DNA from: Marinifilum sp965230805
GTDB lineage: Bacteria; Bacteroidota; Bacteroidia; Bacteroidales; Marinifilaceae
DNA length: 64,000 nt
Assembly: GCF_965230805.1 (NCBI RefSeq)
Contig: NZ_OZ246019.1
Coordinates: forward strand, 868,001-932,000
Direction of reading: 5' to 3'
Shown here: positions 34,223 through 43,698 of the stretch, in pieces
How positions within the stretch are numbered: position 1 is the stretch's first letter
Layout: the number at the start of each line of letters is the position of its first letter
Translations under genes and position numbers: made by a program
Notes under the pieces: model-generated
Told to the model about the DNA's origin: nothing
Database searches by the model: none
The model's input: only the letters and a program-made list of their open reading frames with translations

Positions 34223-36238
34223 ATGGATTTTAAAATTGTATCGAAATTTAAGCCAACTGGCGATCAACCGGAAGCCATAGAAGAATTGAGTAATGGATTG
34301 AATGATGGTTCACCATTTCAAACTCTTCTAGGGGTTACTGGTTCTGGTAAAACTTTTACCGTTGCCAATGTTATTCAGGAAGTTCAAAGACCAACTTTGG
34401 TTCTGAGTCACAACAAAACTTTGGCTGCTCAATTGTATGGTGAGTTCAAAAATTTCTTTCCTAACAATGCTGTTGAGTACTTTGTCTCCTATTACGATTA
34501 CTATCAACCAGAAGCTTACCTGCCTGTAACCGACACATACATTGAAAAGGATCTTTCGATTAACGATGAAATTGAGAAATTAAGGCTTAGTGCTACTTCT
34601 GCTCTTCTATCAGGAAGAAAAGACGTAATTGTTGTTTCTTCAGTTTCTTGTTTATATGGTATTGGTAATCCAGATGATTTCCACAACAATGTTACTGTTT
34701 TGGAAAAAGGTCAAATTATTTCACGCAACAAACTTCTTTTCGCATTTGTTGATGCACTATATTCGAGAAACGAAGTAGAATTTGAACGTGGACACTTTAG
34801 AGTAAAAGGTGATACTATTGATATTTATCCCGCTTACGCTGATTTTGCTTACAGAATTATTTTTTGGGATGATGAGATTGACGAAATCTATTCTTTTGAT
34901 CCGATTAATGGGCTAAAAATAGAAGATTATGACAGGGTGACTATTTACCCAGCCAATATATTTGTGACAAGTAAAGATCGTGTTCAATCGGCCCTACATC
35001 AAATTCAGGATGATATGCTTGCACACGTAGCTTTCTTAAAAGAAATCGGAAAACATTTGGAAGCGAAAAGGTTAGAAGAAAAAGTAAGCTTCGATTTGGA
35101 AATGATTCGAGAACTTGGTCATTGCTCAGGCATAGAGAACTATTCACGGTATTTCGATGGCAGACCGGCAGGAACGCGCCCTTTCTGCCTGATCGATTAT
35201 TTCCCTGATGATTTCCTCATGGTAATCGACGAAAGTCATGTTACCATTCCACAAATTCGCGCCATGTATGGTGGCGATCATTCTCGAAAAATCAACCTGG
35301 TAGAGTATGGATTTCGATTACCAGCTGCCCTTGATAACAGGCCGTTAAAATTTGAAGAATTTGAGGAGGTAACCAATCAAACCATATATGTGAGTGCAAC
35401 TCCTGCCGATTATGAATTGGAAAAGTGTGAAGGAGTAGTAGTTGAACAAGTAATTCGTCCAACAGGCTTGCTTGATCCACAAATCGATGTACGCCCAAGT
35501 TTAAATCAAATTGATGATTTGATAGCAGAGATTAATAAGCGAACAGAAAAAGATGAACGCACCTTGGTAACAACCCTTACCAAGCGTATGGCAGAAGAAC
35601 TATCGGAATACTTTGCCAATTTAAGCATTCGCTGTCGCTATATACATTCTGATGTTGATACTTTGGATCGTGTTAAAATAATGGAAGACTTACGAAACGG
35701 CGAATTCGATGTTTTAATTGGTGTCAACCTGTTACGTGAAGGTCTGGATTTACCAGAAGTGTCATTGGTTGCAATTCTTGATGCAGATAAGGAAGGATTT
35801 CTTCGCTCTACCAGATCACTAATTCAGACTTCAGGTAGAGCTGCACGTAATGTGAATGGCAAAGTGATCATGTATGCAGATAAAATCACAAAATCGATGA
35901 AAGAGACAATTGATTCTACCAATCATCGCCGTGAGAAACAGTTAGCCTACAATGAAAAGCATGGAATTACTCCGCAACAAATTGTCAAATCAAAGAAGAG
36001 CATTATAGAACATTCTCAAAAAGCAGAGAAAAATGTTTATGGTGGTCCTGAAACAGTAGAGATTGCTGCCGATCCGGTTGTTCAATACATGAGTAAGGAA
36101 AGCTTGGAGAAGAGCATTGAGAAGACAAAGAAATTAATGCAAAAAGCTGCAAAAGACATGGATTTCCTTCAGGCTGCTCAATACAGGGATGAAATGTATA
36201 AAATGCAGGAGCAATTGAAAGAGAAAAATTCAAAATAA
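34223..36238 (+). CDS. uvrB: Excinuclease ABC subunit B
   Basis: 671 residues. Q-motif region F-K-P-T-G-D-Q-P, Walker A G-V-T-G-S-G-K-T (about 38-45), beta-hairpin Y-Y-D-Y-Y-Q-P-E-A-Y, helicase motifs including D-E-S-H, T-N-Q-T-I-Y-V-S-A-T-P and the C-terminal Q-T-S-G-R-A-A-R, and a UVR domain at about 630-665 that contacts UvrC. It verifies DNA damage after loading by UvrA in nucleotide excision repair. Length is as usual. No uvrA or uvrC nearby, which is common. Confidence 0.97.
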   Translation: MDFKIVSKFKPTGDQPEAIEELSNGLNDGSPFQTLLGVTGSGKTFTVANVIQEVQRPTLVLSHNKTLAAQLYGEFKNFFPNNAVEYFVSYYDYYQPEAYLPVTDTYIEKDLSINDEIEKLRLSATSALLSGRKDVIVVSSVSCLYGIGNPDDFHNNVTVLEKGQIISRNKLLFAFVDALYSRNEVEFERGHFRVKGDTIDIYPAYADFAYRIIFWDDEIDEIYSFDPINGLKIEDYDRVTIYPANIFVTSKDRVQSALHQIQDDMLAHVAFLKEIGKHLEAKRLEEKVSFDLEMIRELGHCSGIENYSRYFDGRPAGTRPFCLIDYFPDDFLMVIDESHVTIPQIRAMYGGDHSRKINLVEYGFRLPAALDNRPLKFEEFEEVTNQTIYVSATPADYELEKCEGVVVEQVIRPTGLLDPQIDVRPSLNQIDDLIAEINKRTEKDERTLVTTLTKRMAEELSEYFANLSIRCRYIHSDVDTLDRVKIMEDLRNGEFDVLIGVNLLREGLDLPEVSLVAILDADKEGFLRSTRSLIQTSGRAARNVNGKVIMYADKITKSMKETIDSTNHRREKQLAYNEKHGITPQQIVKSKKSIIEHSQKAEKNVYGGPETVEIAADPVVQYMSKESLEKSIEKTKKLMQKAAKDMDFLQAAQYRDEMYKMQEQLKEKNSK

Positions 36239-36249
36239 GGAAAAATAAA

Positions 36250-36275
36250 AAAGCAGTTTCTTTCGAAACTGCTTT
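36250..36275. terminator. Bidirectional terminator between uvrB and rpoD
   Basis: AAAGCAGTTTC / GAAACTGCTTT, 11-bp perfect stem with TTTC loop, A/T runs on both sides. Confidence 0.9.
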
Positions 36276-36294
36276 AGTTATCTCGCGGGAACTT

Positions 36295-37155
36295 TTATCC
36301 CAAATATGATTTCAATAATTTACTTCGTGAAGTATGACGCAAACGACGAATCGCTTTTTCTTTAATCTGACGAACACGCTCACGTGTCAATCCAAATTTT
36401 TCGCCAATTTCTTCCAAGGTCATTTCTTGAATTCCAATACCAAAGAATAATTTAATAATGTCGCTTTCTCTCTCGGTAAGAGTAGCTAAAGCTCTATCAA
36501 TTTCCCTGGTTAAAGATTCATTCAGGAGACTTCTGTCTGCGATTGGAGAATCATCATTCACCAATACATCCAACAAACTGTTATCCTCTCCGTCAACAAA
36601 CGGAGCATCAACAGAAATGTGACGACCTGAAACACGAAGGGTATCTGCAACTTTATCCGCAGGTAACTCCAAGGACTCTGCTAATTCTTCAGGAGATGGC
36701 TTTCTTTCATGTTCTTGCTCGAATTTCGAAAATGCTTTGTTGATCTTGTTCAACGAACCAACCTGGTTCAATGGTAATCGAACGATTCGAGACTGCTCTG
36801 CCAAGGCCTGAAGGATAGACTGACGAATCCACCATACAGCGTAAGAAATAAACTTAAATCCACGAGTTTCATCAAATTTTTCTGCTGCTTTAATCAATCC
36901 CAAATTCCCCTCGTTGATCAAGTCAGGTAGACTCAATCCTTGATTTTGGTACTGTTTTGCCACAGATACAACGAAACGCAAATTCGCTCTGGTCAACTTT
37001 TCCAAAGCTCTTTGGTCACCTTTTTTGATTCGCTGCGCCAATTCAACCTCTTCTTCAACTGTAATAAGATCTTCTTTACCAATCTCTTGTAAGTACTTGT
37101 CCAAAGAAGCACTCTCACGATTGGTAATTGATTTAGTTATCTTTAATTGTCTCAT
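36295..37155 (-). CDS. rpoD: Primary RNA polymerase sigma factor (Bacteroidota RpoD)
   Basis: 286 residues: short region 1.2 (D-K-Y-L-Q-E-I-G), region 2 (L-P-D-L-I-N-E-G-N-L-G-L and F-I-S-Y-A-V-W-W-I-R-Q-S-I), region 3 and region 4 (L-T-L-E-E-I-G-E-K-F with R-E-R-V-R-Q-I-K-E-K-A helix-turn-helix). Region 1.1 is absent, as in the primary sigma of all Bacteroidota, which recognises the TTTG / TAnnTTTG promoter. It is therefore the housekeeping sigma and not an alternative factor. Confidence 0.95.
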   Translation of the reverse strand: MRQLKITKSITNRESASLDKYLQEIGKEDLITVEEEVELAQRIKKGDQRALEKLTRANLRFVVSVAKQYQNQGLSLPDLINEGNLGLIKAAEKFDETRGFKFISYAVWWIRQSILQALAEQSRIVRLPLNQVGSLNKINKAFSKFEQEHERKPSPEELAESLELPADKVADTLRVSGRHISVDAPFVDGEDNSLLDVLVNDDSPIADRSLLNESLTREIDRALATLTERESDIIKLFFGIGIQEMTLEEIGEKFGLTRERVRQIKEKAIRRLRHTSRSKLLKSYLG

Positions 37156-37259
37156 AGTCCCTTTTCATCCAAAATATTTCGCAAAATTAAACTTTTTAAT
37201 AAAAAAAGTCAAAATAAATTGTCATTTTATTCGAATATTTATATTTTTCTCGTTTGATT

Positions 37260-38711
37260 TTATTCATCCTTCCTAAGAGAAAAGGCATAGTATTTCACGC
37301 TGCCATTAGGATAGATACCAGAAATAAACACTCCTCCATCCTTAACGTTCTGCAACGCCTCTTCGATATCATTAATCTTATAAATTGGTGTGTTGTTAAT
37401 TTTGTAAATAATAAACCCTTCTTTAATGTTCTCCTCCTTCAACTTCCCACTACGCAAATTCTTTACTTTAACTCCCCTGTTGATTTGAAGTCGATATTTT
37501 TCTTTTGAGGTAATAGGTTCAAAATCTGCTCCAAGGAAAGACAAATTTGTTGATTTTATGACGTTGGTGTTTCCTAACCTGTTACGCAGAACAACATCAA
37601 ATTGTTTCTTTTTACCATCTCTTTTTATTAAAACTCCAATTTCATCTCCAGGGCGATACTTACTGACTTGTTCCTGAAGTTCAGATCCGGAGTTTACCTC
37701 TTTATTATTAATCTTTAGTATAACATCTCCCTCTTCAATTCCTACTTCACCTGCGGCTCCATCTTGTGTAATACCCGCAACATACACTCCTTCGATTTTA
37801 TCAATTCCTTTCTCTTCTGCTAAATTTGCATCAACTGTCCTGATAGAAACACCTATCATGGCACGCTGCACTTTTCCAAACTCTTTCAAATCAGCTATTA
37901 CTTTCTTAACAATTGTAACAGGAATTGCAAATGAATATCCCGAATAAGATCCGGTTCTTGATTCAATTGCCGTATTAATTCCAACCAAGCTTCCTTTAGT
38001 ATCAACCAATGCCCCTCCACTGTTTCCTGGGTTTACCGCAGCATCGGTTTGCAAAAACGACTCAATACTTAAGCTTCGATCACGCATAATACCCAAATTT
38101 CTAGCCTTAGCACTAATAATTCCAGCTGTTACCGTCGATTTTAAGTTAAAAGGATTACCAACAGCCAACACCCATTCCCCAAGTCTTAAGTCATCCGAAT
38201 TACCGAAAGCCATAGCAGGCAGATTTTCTTCTTCTATTTTAATCAAAGCCAAGTCTGTGTATGGATCTTGCCCAATTAATTTTGCTTCGTAAGATCTTTT
38301 ATCATGGAGTACTACGTTAATAACATTTGACCCTTTCACCACATGATTGTTGGTTACGATATAACCATCATCAGAAATAATGACTCCTGATCCCGAACCC
38401 AGGCTTGGTTGAGGCTGATAGCCTCTACTGCTATTTCCAAAAAGAAAATCATAAAAAGGATTGGATTGATATTCCTCATTTGTATACAGTGTTTTTACGT
38501 GTACTACTGATTTTACAGATGATTCGGCAGCTATAGTTAAATCTACCTGACCAGTAACATTTTGAGGAAGATTTGTTAATTGAATCGCATTGGGTTCCTT
38601 AACCGTGATGATTTTATCCTCTCTATCAACAAATAAAACAAATAAAAGAATGGCTATTCCACCGCCAACAACTGCAGTTAAAAGTCTTCCAAAAAACAAT
38701 TTAGCTTTCAT
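37260..38711 (-). CDS. Periplasmic Do-family serine protease (DegP/DegQ)
   Basis: 483 residues. An N-terminal membrane segment/signal (about 5-27), trypsin-like domain with His in N-N-H-V-V, Asp in Y-T-D-L-A-L-I and Ser in N-P-G-N-S-G-G-A, then two PDZ domains (about 280-370 and 400-480), the second degenerate. It degrades or chaperones misfolded envelope proteins. It follows rpoD on the same strand across a 104-bp gap and probably has its own promoter. Confidence 0.93.
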   Translation of the reverse strand: MKAKLFFGRLLTAVVGGGIAILLFVLFVDREDKIITVKEPNAIQLTNLPQNVTGQVDLTIAAESSVKSVVHVKTLYTNEEYQSNPFYDFLFGNSSRGYQPQPSLGSGSGVIISDDGYIVTNNHVVKGSNVINVVLHDKRSYEAKLIGQDPYTDLALIKIEEENLPAMAFGNSDDLRLGEWVLAVGNPFNLKSTVTAGIISAKARNLGIMRDRSLSIESFLQTDAAVNPGNSGGALVDTKGSLVGINTAIESRTGSYSGYSFAIPVTIVKKVIADLKEFGKVQRAMIGVSIRTVDANLAEEKGIDKIEGVYVAGITQDGAAGEVGIEEGDVILKINNKEVNSGSELQEQVSKYRPGDEIGVLIKRDGKKKQFDVVLRNRLGNTNVIKSTNLSFLGADFEPITSKEKYRLQINRGVKVKNLRSGKLKEENIKEGFIIYKINNTPIYKINDIEEALQNVKDGGVFISGIYPNGSVKYYAFSLRKDE

Positions 38712-38982
38712 GATGCATTAAAAAATTTTAAGAATGAAACTTAGATTAACCTTATTTAAGAATTCCAAAATCTATTCCAAACATAAAAAGTTACAAAATC
38801 AGATTCACATAGTCAATAGCTATTTTCTGAAATCATTTCATCAAAATCTGAGACTTTTCACTTTTAGAAACAGAGGGAATCCCAATAAGATTCTTACTTT
38901 TATCCTACAATTGTAACAATATAAATTCAGAAGTGTTTCACATTTTATAGTATTTAACACTTATTAACAGGATTACACAGCA

Positions 38983-39768
38983 ATGCAAATTGAATTTTAT
39001 AAATATCAAGGAACTGGAAACGATTTCGTTCTGATTGATAACCGCACTAACATTATATCCGCAAATAATTCGAAAATCATTAAACATTTATGTCATAGGA
39101 AATTTGGCATAGGCTCGGATGGTTTAATGCTATTAGAAAACGCTGAAGGGTATGATTTTAGAATGCGATATTTTAATTCTGACGGTGGGGAGGCAAGCAT
39201 GTGCGGTAATGGCGGCAGATGCATTGTTGCCTTTGCTTATCATTTAGGAATTATCAATAAAAAAGCTCGATTTATTGCTGTTGATGGTGAGCATGAAGCC
39301 TTGGTTAAAGATGAAGGCCACTTTGTTCAGGTTAGTCTAAAAATGATAGATGTTTCAGGCATCGAAAAGGAAGATCATCATTATTACATGAATACTGGCT
39401 CGCCGCATTTTATAGAGTTTATTGAATCTCACGAAAATTTTGACACATTTTCGAGAGGAAAAGCAATACGCTATAATGATCGCTTTGCCAAAGAGGGCAC
39501 AAATGTGAATTTCGTTTCGTTTAACAATGATGGCATTCAAGTTAGCACATATGAGCGTGGTGTTGAAAACGAAACTTATTCGTGCGGGACTGGAGTAGTT
39601 GCATCCGCAATTAGCTCTGGTTTAAAAAAAAGCAAAAATTACTTTAAAATATTAACCAAAGGAGGATGTTTGGAAGTTAAATTCGAAATAATTAACTCAC
39701 AAAACATTACGAACATTTGGCTTATTGGACCTGCTACAAGAGTTTTTTCGGGTGTTACCAGTATTTAA
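38983..39768 (+). CDS. dapF: Diaminopimelate epimerase
   Basis: 261 residues. Start block Y-Q-G-T-G-N-D-F, first catalytic Cys in M-C-G-N-G-G-R-C, second in S-C-G-T-G-V-V-A, plus R-Y-F-N-S-D-G and G-S-P-H-F. It interconverts LL- and meso-diaminopimelate for lysine and peptidoglycan synthesis in the cytoplasm. Length as usual. Followed after 108 bp by a hybrid kinase on the same strand. Confidence 0.95.
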   Translation: MQIEFYKYQGTGNDFVLIDNRTNIISANNSKIIKHLCHRKFGIGSDGLMLLENAEGYDFRMRYFNSDGGEASMCGNGGRCIVAFAYHLGIINKKARFIAVDGEHEALVKDEGHFVQVSLKMIDVSGIEKEDHHYYMNTGSPHFIEFIESHENFDTFSRGKAIRYNDRFAKEGTNVNFVSFNNDGIQVSTYERGVENETYSCGTGVVASAISSGLKKSKNYFKILTKGGCLEVKFEIINSQNITNIWLIGPATRVFSGVTSI

Positions 39769-39876
39769 TATTGCTATTAGAAACGAGCATGATTAAAGTA
39801 ATTATTATAAATACATGGTAATGATTATTTTGATCTTGCGGCGCAGCTCTGGCAATTGAAGGGAAATTATAAACAG

Positions 39877-42687
39877 ATGAAATTTATTCTCACAAATCTT
39901 TTTAGCAACAAAAGCATATCGAAAGTATTCCTACTTTCTTTACTATCCATCGCAATTGGATTAATTCTAACTTTTGGATTATTTGCTATACAGCAAGAAA
40001 AACAAAAGTTTAAACGCGAGTCTATTCTAATTCAAGAAGATTTTTTAAAAAACCAAAAAAAAACATTACAGCAAGAAACCCAAACCCTTATAAATTACAT
40101 CGAAAATGAAAGATTACAAACCAGAAATCTTTTAAAGCAAGATATTAGTAGCAGGGTTTACGAAGCGCATAGCATTGCCACCAACCTATATAAAAGTTAT
40201 AAAAACAAACTCTCGAATAAAGAATTACAGCAATTAATTATTAATGCTTTAAAATCGGTTCGCTTTAATAACGGTGATGGCTTTTTCTTTATTAATAGGC
40301 TTAATGGAACCGTGGTTATGGATCCGGAAAATCCTAAATGGGTTGGAAAAAACAAACTACAAGTAAAAGATGTATATGGTGTTCCCATTATTCAACATGA
40401 AATTGAAACTGCAAAGTCTTTGGGAGAGGGCTATACGAATTATTCTTGGCAAGAAGAAAATAGCCAAAGAATCCACCCAAAGATTTCTTTTGTTAAATTA
40501 TTCAAGGAATTTGATTGGTATATTGGTTGTACTCAGCATGTAAACAATTACAAATCTGATGTGCAGAAAAAAATTCTTAATAAGATTATAGACTTAAGAT
40601 TTGATGAAAGCATTTCCATTGCCGTAATTGGTTTTGATGGAACTTGCCTTGCACATACCAATAAAGAGTTAATTGGCAATAACTTATGGAATAGAACCGA
40701 CAAAGACGGCAATAAAATTGTTCAAGAATTTATATCGAGAGGAACAGATTCGAAGGGAGGATTTGTTGAGTATGTAGATCCTTTTACAAACTCGTCTAAG
40801 TCACCTCTGCCTAAACTAATTTTTGCAAAAGCATGCAAAGACTGGCAATGGGTTGTTGGATCGGGAGTCAATTTAGAAGAATTAAATCAAGCCATTGCAA
40901 AAAGAAATGATGAACTACAAGCCAATGTAAATCGTTATATATTTAATGGTGTTATTCTTGTAATGCTCATTGTAATTTGTATCATCATTTTCTCCAGATA
41001 TGTGGTACGAGTTTCTCAAAATGGCTTAAATATCTTTACCAAATTTTTTGAAAAAGCCGCTTCTGAATCATTAAAAATAAACACTGACTCATTACATTTT
41101 AAGGAGTTCAAAGAATTGGGTCGACTGGCAAACGAAATGATTTCGAATCGTGAACAAATTGAGCAACAATTAAATATTGAGACTGCATATTTTGAGCAAT
41201 TATTTGAAAATTCGCCGGAAGCAATTGCAATCACCGATAATGAAAGTAAAGCAATTAAAATCAATACAAAATTTACAGAACTCTTTGGTTATACTTCTCA
41301 AGATGTAAAAGGTGTTGTAATTGATCATTTGCTTGCAGATGAATCCATACAAGAAGAAGCGAATAAGTTAAATAAATTAACAGCAGACGGTCAGCTTGTG
41401 GAAATCGAAACCAAAAGAAAATGTAAAACTGGCGAAATGATTGATGTCTCAATTGTGGGAAATCCTATTGTTGTTGGCAATGAGACAATTGCCATATTTG
41501 GAATTTATCGAGACATCACTCAACGAAAACTTTATGAACATCACCTAACCGAAGCCAAAAATAAAGCCGTAGAATCTGATCTCCTTAAATCTGCTTTTCT
41601 TGCTAATATGTCACATGAAATTAGAACACCAATGAACCACATTATTGGTTTTACTGATATTATGACCTCACAATATACTGATGAAAACGAAAGACGTGAA
41701 TATGGAGAATTAATAAAACAAAGTAGTAACAAATTGTTGCAACTCATTAATGACATTATAGATTTATCTAAAATTGAATCAAGACAAATTAAATTAGATT
41801 GGGGCAATTCAAATCTTAATGGAATTATGGAGTGTTTGTTTAATAAGTACTATGCAAGGAAAAATATTGGCAATAAATCTCACATCTCATTAAAGTTACA
41901 CAAGGCTCTTAATGATAAAGATTCAATAATTTATACCGATGCTAAAAGACTGGAACAATTATTATCCAATTTAATTGAGAATGCAATAAAATTTACAAAT
42001 GAAGGATCTGTAGAATTTGGATATCAATTAATTGAAGATAAATCACTAATTGAATTGTTCGTAAAAGATACAGGCATTGGAATACCTAAAGAGGCTCAAA
42101 AAGACATATTCAAATCGTTTACACAAATAGATGGATCGGATACCAGACAACATGGTGGAACAGGTTTAGGACTTACCATTACACATAGGTTAATAGAAGT
42201 ATTAGGTGGTAAAATCAGAATTGAATCGAAAGAAAATGAAGGAACCTGCATCTACATTCAATTTCCTTATAAGCTCGAAAAAGACGAAGAATTAAGCAAT
42301 CAGGCTAAGCCTTACAATTGGAAAGGTAAAAAGATTTTGATTGTTGATGATCAGAGAAACAACTTTGCATACTTTAAAACGTCATTGGAACATACTTACG
42401 CAGAAATTTATTGGGCCAAAAATGGTGCAGAGGCTATCTCTTTATGCGAATCAATTACTATTGATATTGTTCTTATGGATATTCAAATGCCTGTAATGAA
42501 TGGGTATGAAGCAACTAAGAGGATAAAGCTTCAGAATGCGGCTATTCCAATAATAGGACAGACCGCCTTTGTTGAAAAAGAAAATAAAAACAAAGCCATT
42601 GCTGCCGGCTGTGATGATTATCTTGTAAAGCCAGTTAAAACTAAAACATTGCTAGACTTAATCAGCAAACAACTTTCTATCAATTAG
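39877..42687 (+). CDS. Hybrid sensor histidine kinase with large Cache sensor and receiver domain
   Basis: 936 residues from ATG 39877; an in-frame TTG at 39856 would add seven residues with no gain. First membrane helix about 14-37, a long extracytoplasmic region with two Cache-like units, each ending in D-W-Y-I-G-C and W-Q-W-V-V-G-S-G, second helix about 348-370, HAMP-like linker, PAS (about 435-555), HisKA with phospho-His H580 in M-S-H-E-I-R-T-P, HATPase (N-A-I-K-F-T, D-T-G-I-G-I-P, G-T-G-L-G-L-T) and a receiver with phospho-Asp D868 in L-M-D-I-Q-M-P and Lys in V-K-P. No Hpt or output domain, so phosphotransfer to another protein is expected. It resembles the Cache kinase at 8833 but has a doubled sensor. 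It overlaps the LOG gene by four bases tail to tail. Confidence 0.9.
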   Translation: MKFILTNLFSNKSISKVFLLSLLSIAIGLILTFGLFAIQQEKQKFKRESILIQEDFLKNQKKTLQQETQTLINYIENERLQTRNLLKQDISSRVYEAHSIATNLYKSYKNKLSNKELQQLIINALKSVRFNNGDGFFFINRLNGTVVMDPENPKWVGKNKLQVKDVYGVPIIQHEIETAKSLGEGYTNYSWQEENSQRIHPKISFVKLFKEFDWYIGCTQHVNNYKSDVQKKILNKIIDLRFDESISIAVIGFDGTCLAHTNKELIGNNLWNRTDKDGNKIVQEFISRGTDSKGGFVEYVDPFTNSSKSPLPKLIFAKACKDWQWVVGSGVNLEELNQAIAKRNDELQANVNRYIFNGVILVMLIVICIIIFSRYVVRVSQNGLNIFTKFFEKAASESLKINTDSLHFKEFKELGRLANEMISNREQIEQQLNIETAYFEQLFENSPEAIAITDNESKAIKINTKFTELFGYTSQDVKGVVIDHLLADESIQEEANKLNKLTADGQLVEIETKRKCKTGEMIDVSIVGNPIVVGNETIAIFGIYRDITQRKLYEHHLTEAKNKAVESDLLKSAFLANMSHEIRTPMNHIIGFTDIMTSQYTDENERREYGELIKQSSNKLLQLINDIIDLSKIESRQIKLDWGNSNLNGIMECLFNKYYARKNIGNKSHISLKLHKALNDKDSIIYTDAKRLEQLLSNLIENAIKFTNEGSVEFGYQLIEDKSLIELFVKDTGIGIPKEAQKDIFKSFTQIDGSDTRQHGGTGLGLTITHRLIEVLGGKIRIESKENEGTCIYIQFPYKLEKDEELSNQAKPYNWKGKKILIVDDQRNNFAYFKTSLEHTYAEIYWAKNGAEAISLCESITIDIVLMDIQMPVMNGYEATKRIKLQNAAIPIIGQTAFVEKENKNKAIAAGCDDYLVKPVKTKTLLDLISKQLSIN

Positions 42688-43250
42688 TCCCACTTTGTGC
42701 CTCTGCTCTCATGTTTATAGTTTTCGATATACTCTATTGCGTCCTTAGCATCATTCGAAAAGTGGAACAGGTTAGCATATTCAGCTTTGGTAAATTTTTC
42801 CTGATATGACTGCTCAAACTGAGCTTTTAGATTCTGATAAAACCCATTTGTATTAATGAACACGATTGGTTTATTGTGATATCCCAACTGCTTTAATGTA
42901 ACTACCTCCAGTATTTCCTCCAAGGTTCCAAATCCACCAGGCAAAGCTATAAATGCATCAGATTTATCCCGCAATATTTTCTTTCTCTCGGACATATCAG
43001 GGGTAATCAGTAACTCATCCAGATTATCAGCCGAAATTCCATAATCATGAATTAACTTTGGTATTACTCCAATCACTTTTCCTCCTGATGTTTTTACTGA
43101 TTGAGCGACTTCATTCATTAAGCCAACATTGGTTCCTCCATAAACCAATCCTAATCCGCTGGCTCCAATTAAATTTCCAAGCTCTCTGGCTTCCTGAAAG
43201 TAAACTTTATCAACCGAATTACTAGAAGAACAAAATACACAGATATTCAT
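42684..43250 (-). CDS. LOG family nucleoside 5'-monophosphate phosphoribohydrolase
   Basis: 188 residues from the ATG at 43250 (M-N-I-C-V-F-C-S-S-S); an upstream ATG at 43292 adds 14 residues not seen in the family. Signature V-Y-G-G-T-N-V-G-L-M and P-G-G-F-G-T-L-E-E, in which the Glu pair and Arg bind the ribose phosphate. LOG enzymes release bases such as adenine or cytokinin from nucleoside monophosphates; the physiological substrate in bacteria is often AMP-like. Convergent with the hybrid kinase and upstream of a 267-bp element. Confidence 0.88.
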   Translation of the reverse strand: MNICVFCSSSNSVDKVYFQEARELGNLIGASGLGLVYGGTNVGLMNEVAQSVKTSGGKVIGVIPKLIHDYGISADNLDELLITPDMSERKKILRDKSDAFIALPGGFGTLEEILEVVTLKQLGYHNKPIVFINTNGFYQNLKAQFEQSYQEKFTKAEYANLFHFSNDAKDAIEYIENYKHESRGTKWD

Positions 43251-43329
43251 TTTCACTATCGATTTTAGCGTAAACTGAAAGATTAAAATCAATCAAAATA
43301 TTTTCAAGATCGTTCCTGTTTTATTAAAT

Positions 43330-43596
43330 AACGTGAATTCGACGTAAAATTCTCTCACAGTTTGATCTGATTTTGAGTAGAAATTTTCTCAAATTTTCGT
43401 AGAAATATCGGGATATTTCAAGAAGATTTGAGGAAATTTATGCCGAAAGCAGGCAAACACATAATGGAAAGTTCTCTTTACGACATCTTCACATTAAAAA
43501 TTCCTCAAAATAGCACGCTATTCTTTCCAAATTTTTAATGCAAATCTATCCCAAATATAACTTTCTGTGGATAGAATTTTACGTCGAACTCACGTT
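43330..43596. mobile_element. 267-bp inverted-repeat element (copy 3)
   Basis: Terminal repeats AACGTGAATTCGACGTAAAA and inverse, flanked by AAAT at 43326-43329 and 43597-43600. Same orientation as copy 2 and differing from it at only a few positions (for example near 43345 and 43395). It lies between the start of the LOG gene and the gyrB terminator. Confidence 0.93.
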
Positions 43597-43655
43597 AAAT
43601 AACAACATTTTAATAAAACTCGGATGGTTATCCCTTCAAATCAAAAGGTTAGATA

Positions 43656-43686
43656 AAAAGCCCCTGAGAAATTCTCAAGGGCTTTT
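43656..43686 (-). terminator. Terminator of gyrB
   Basis: AAAAGCCC-TGAGAA / TTCTCA-GGGCTTTT stem with a minimal loop, 13 bp past the gyrB stop. Confidence 0.9.
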
Positions 43687-43698
43687 AATATCTAAAAC

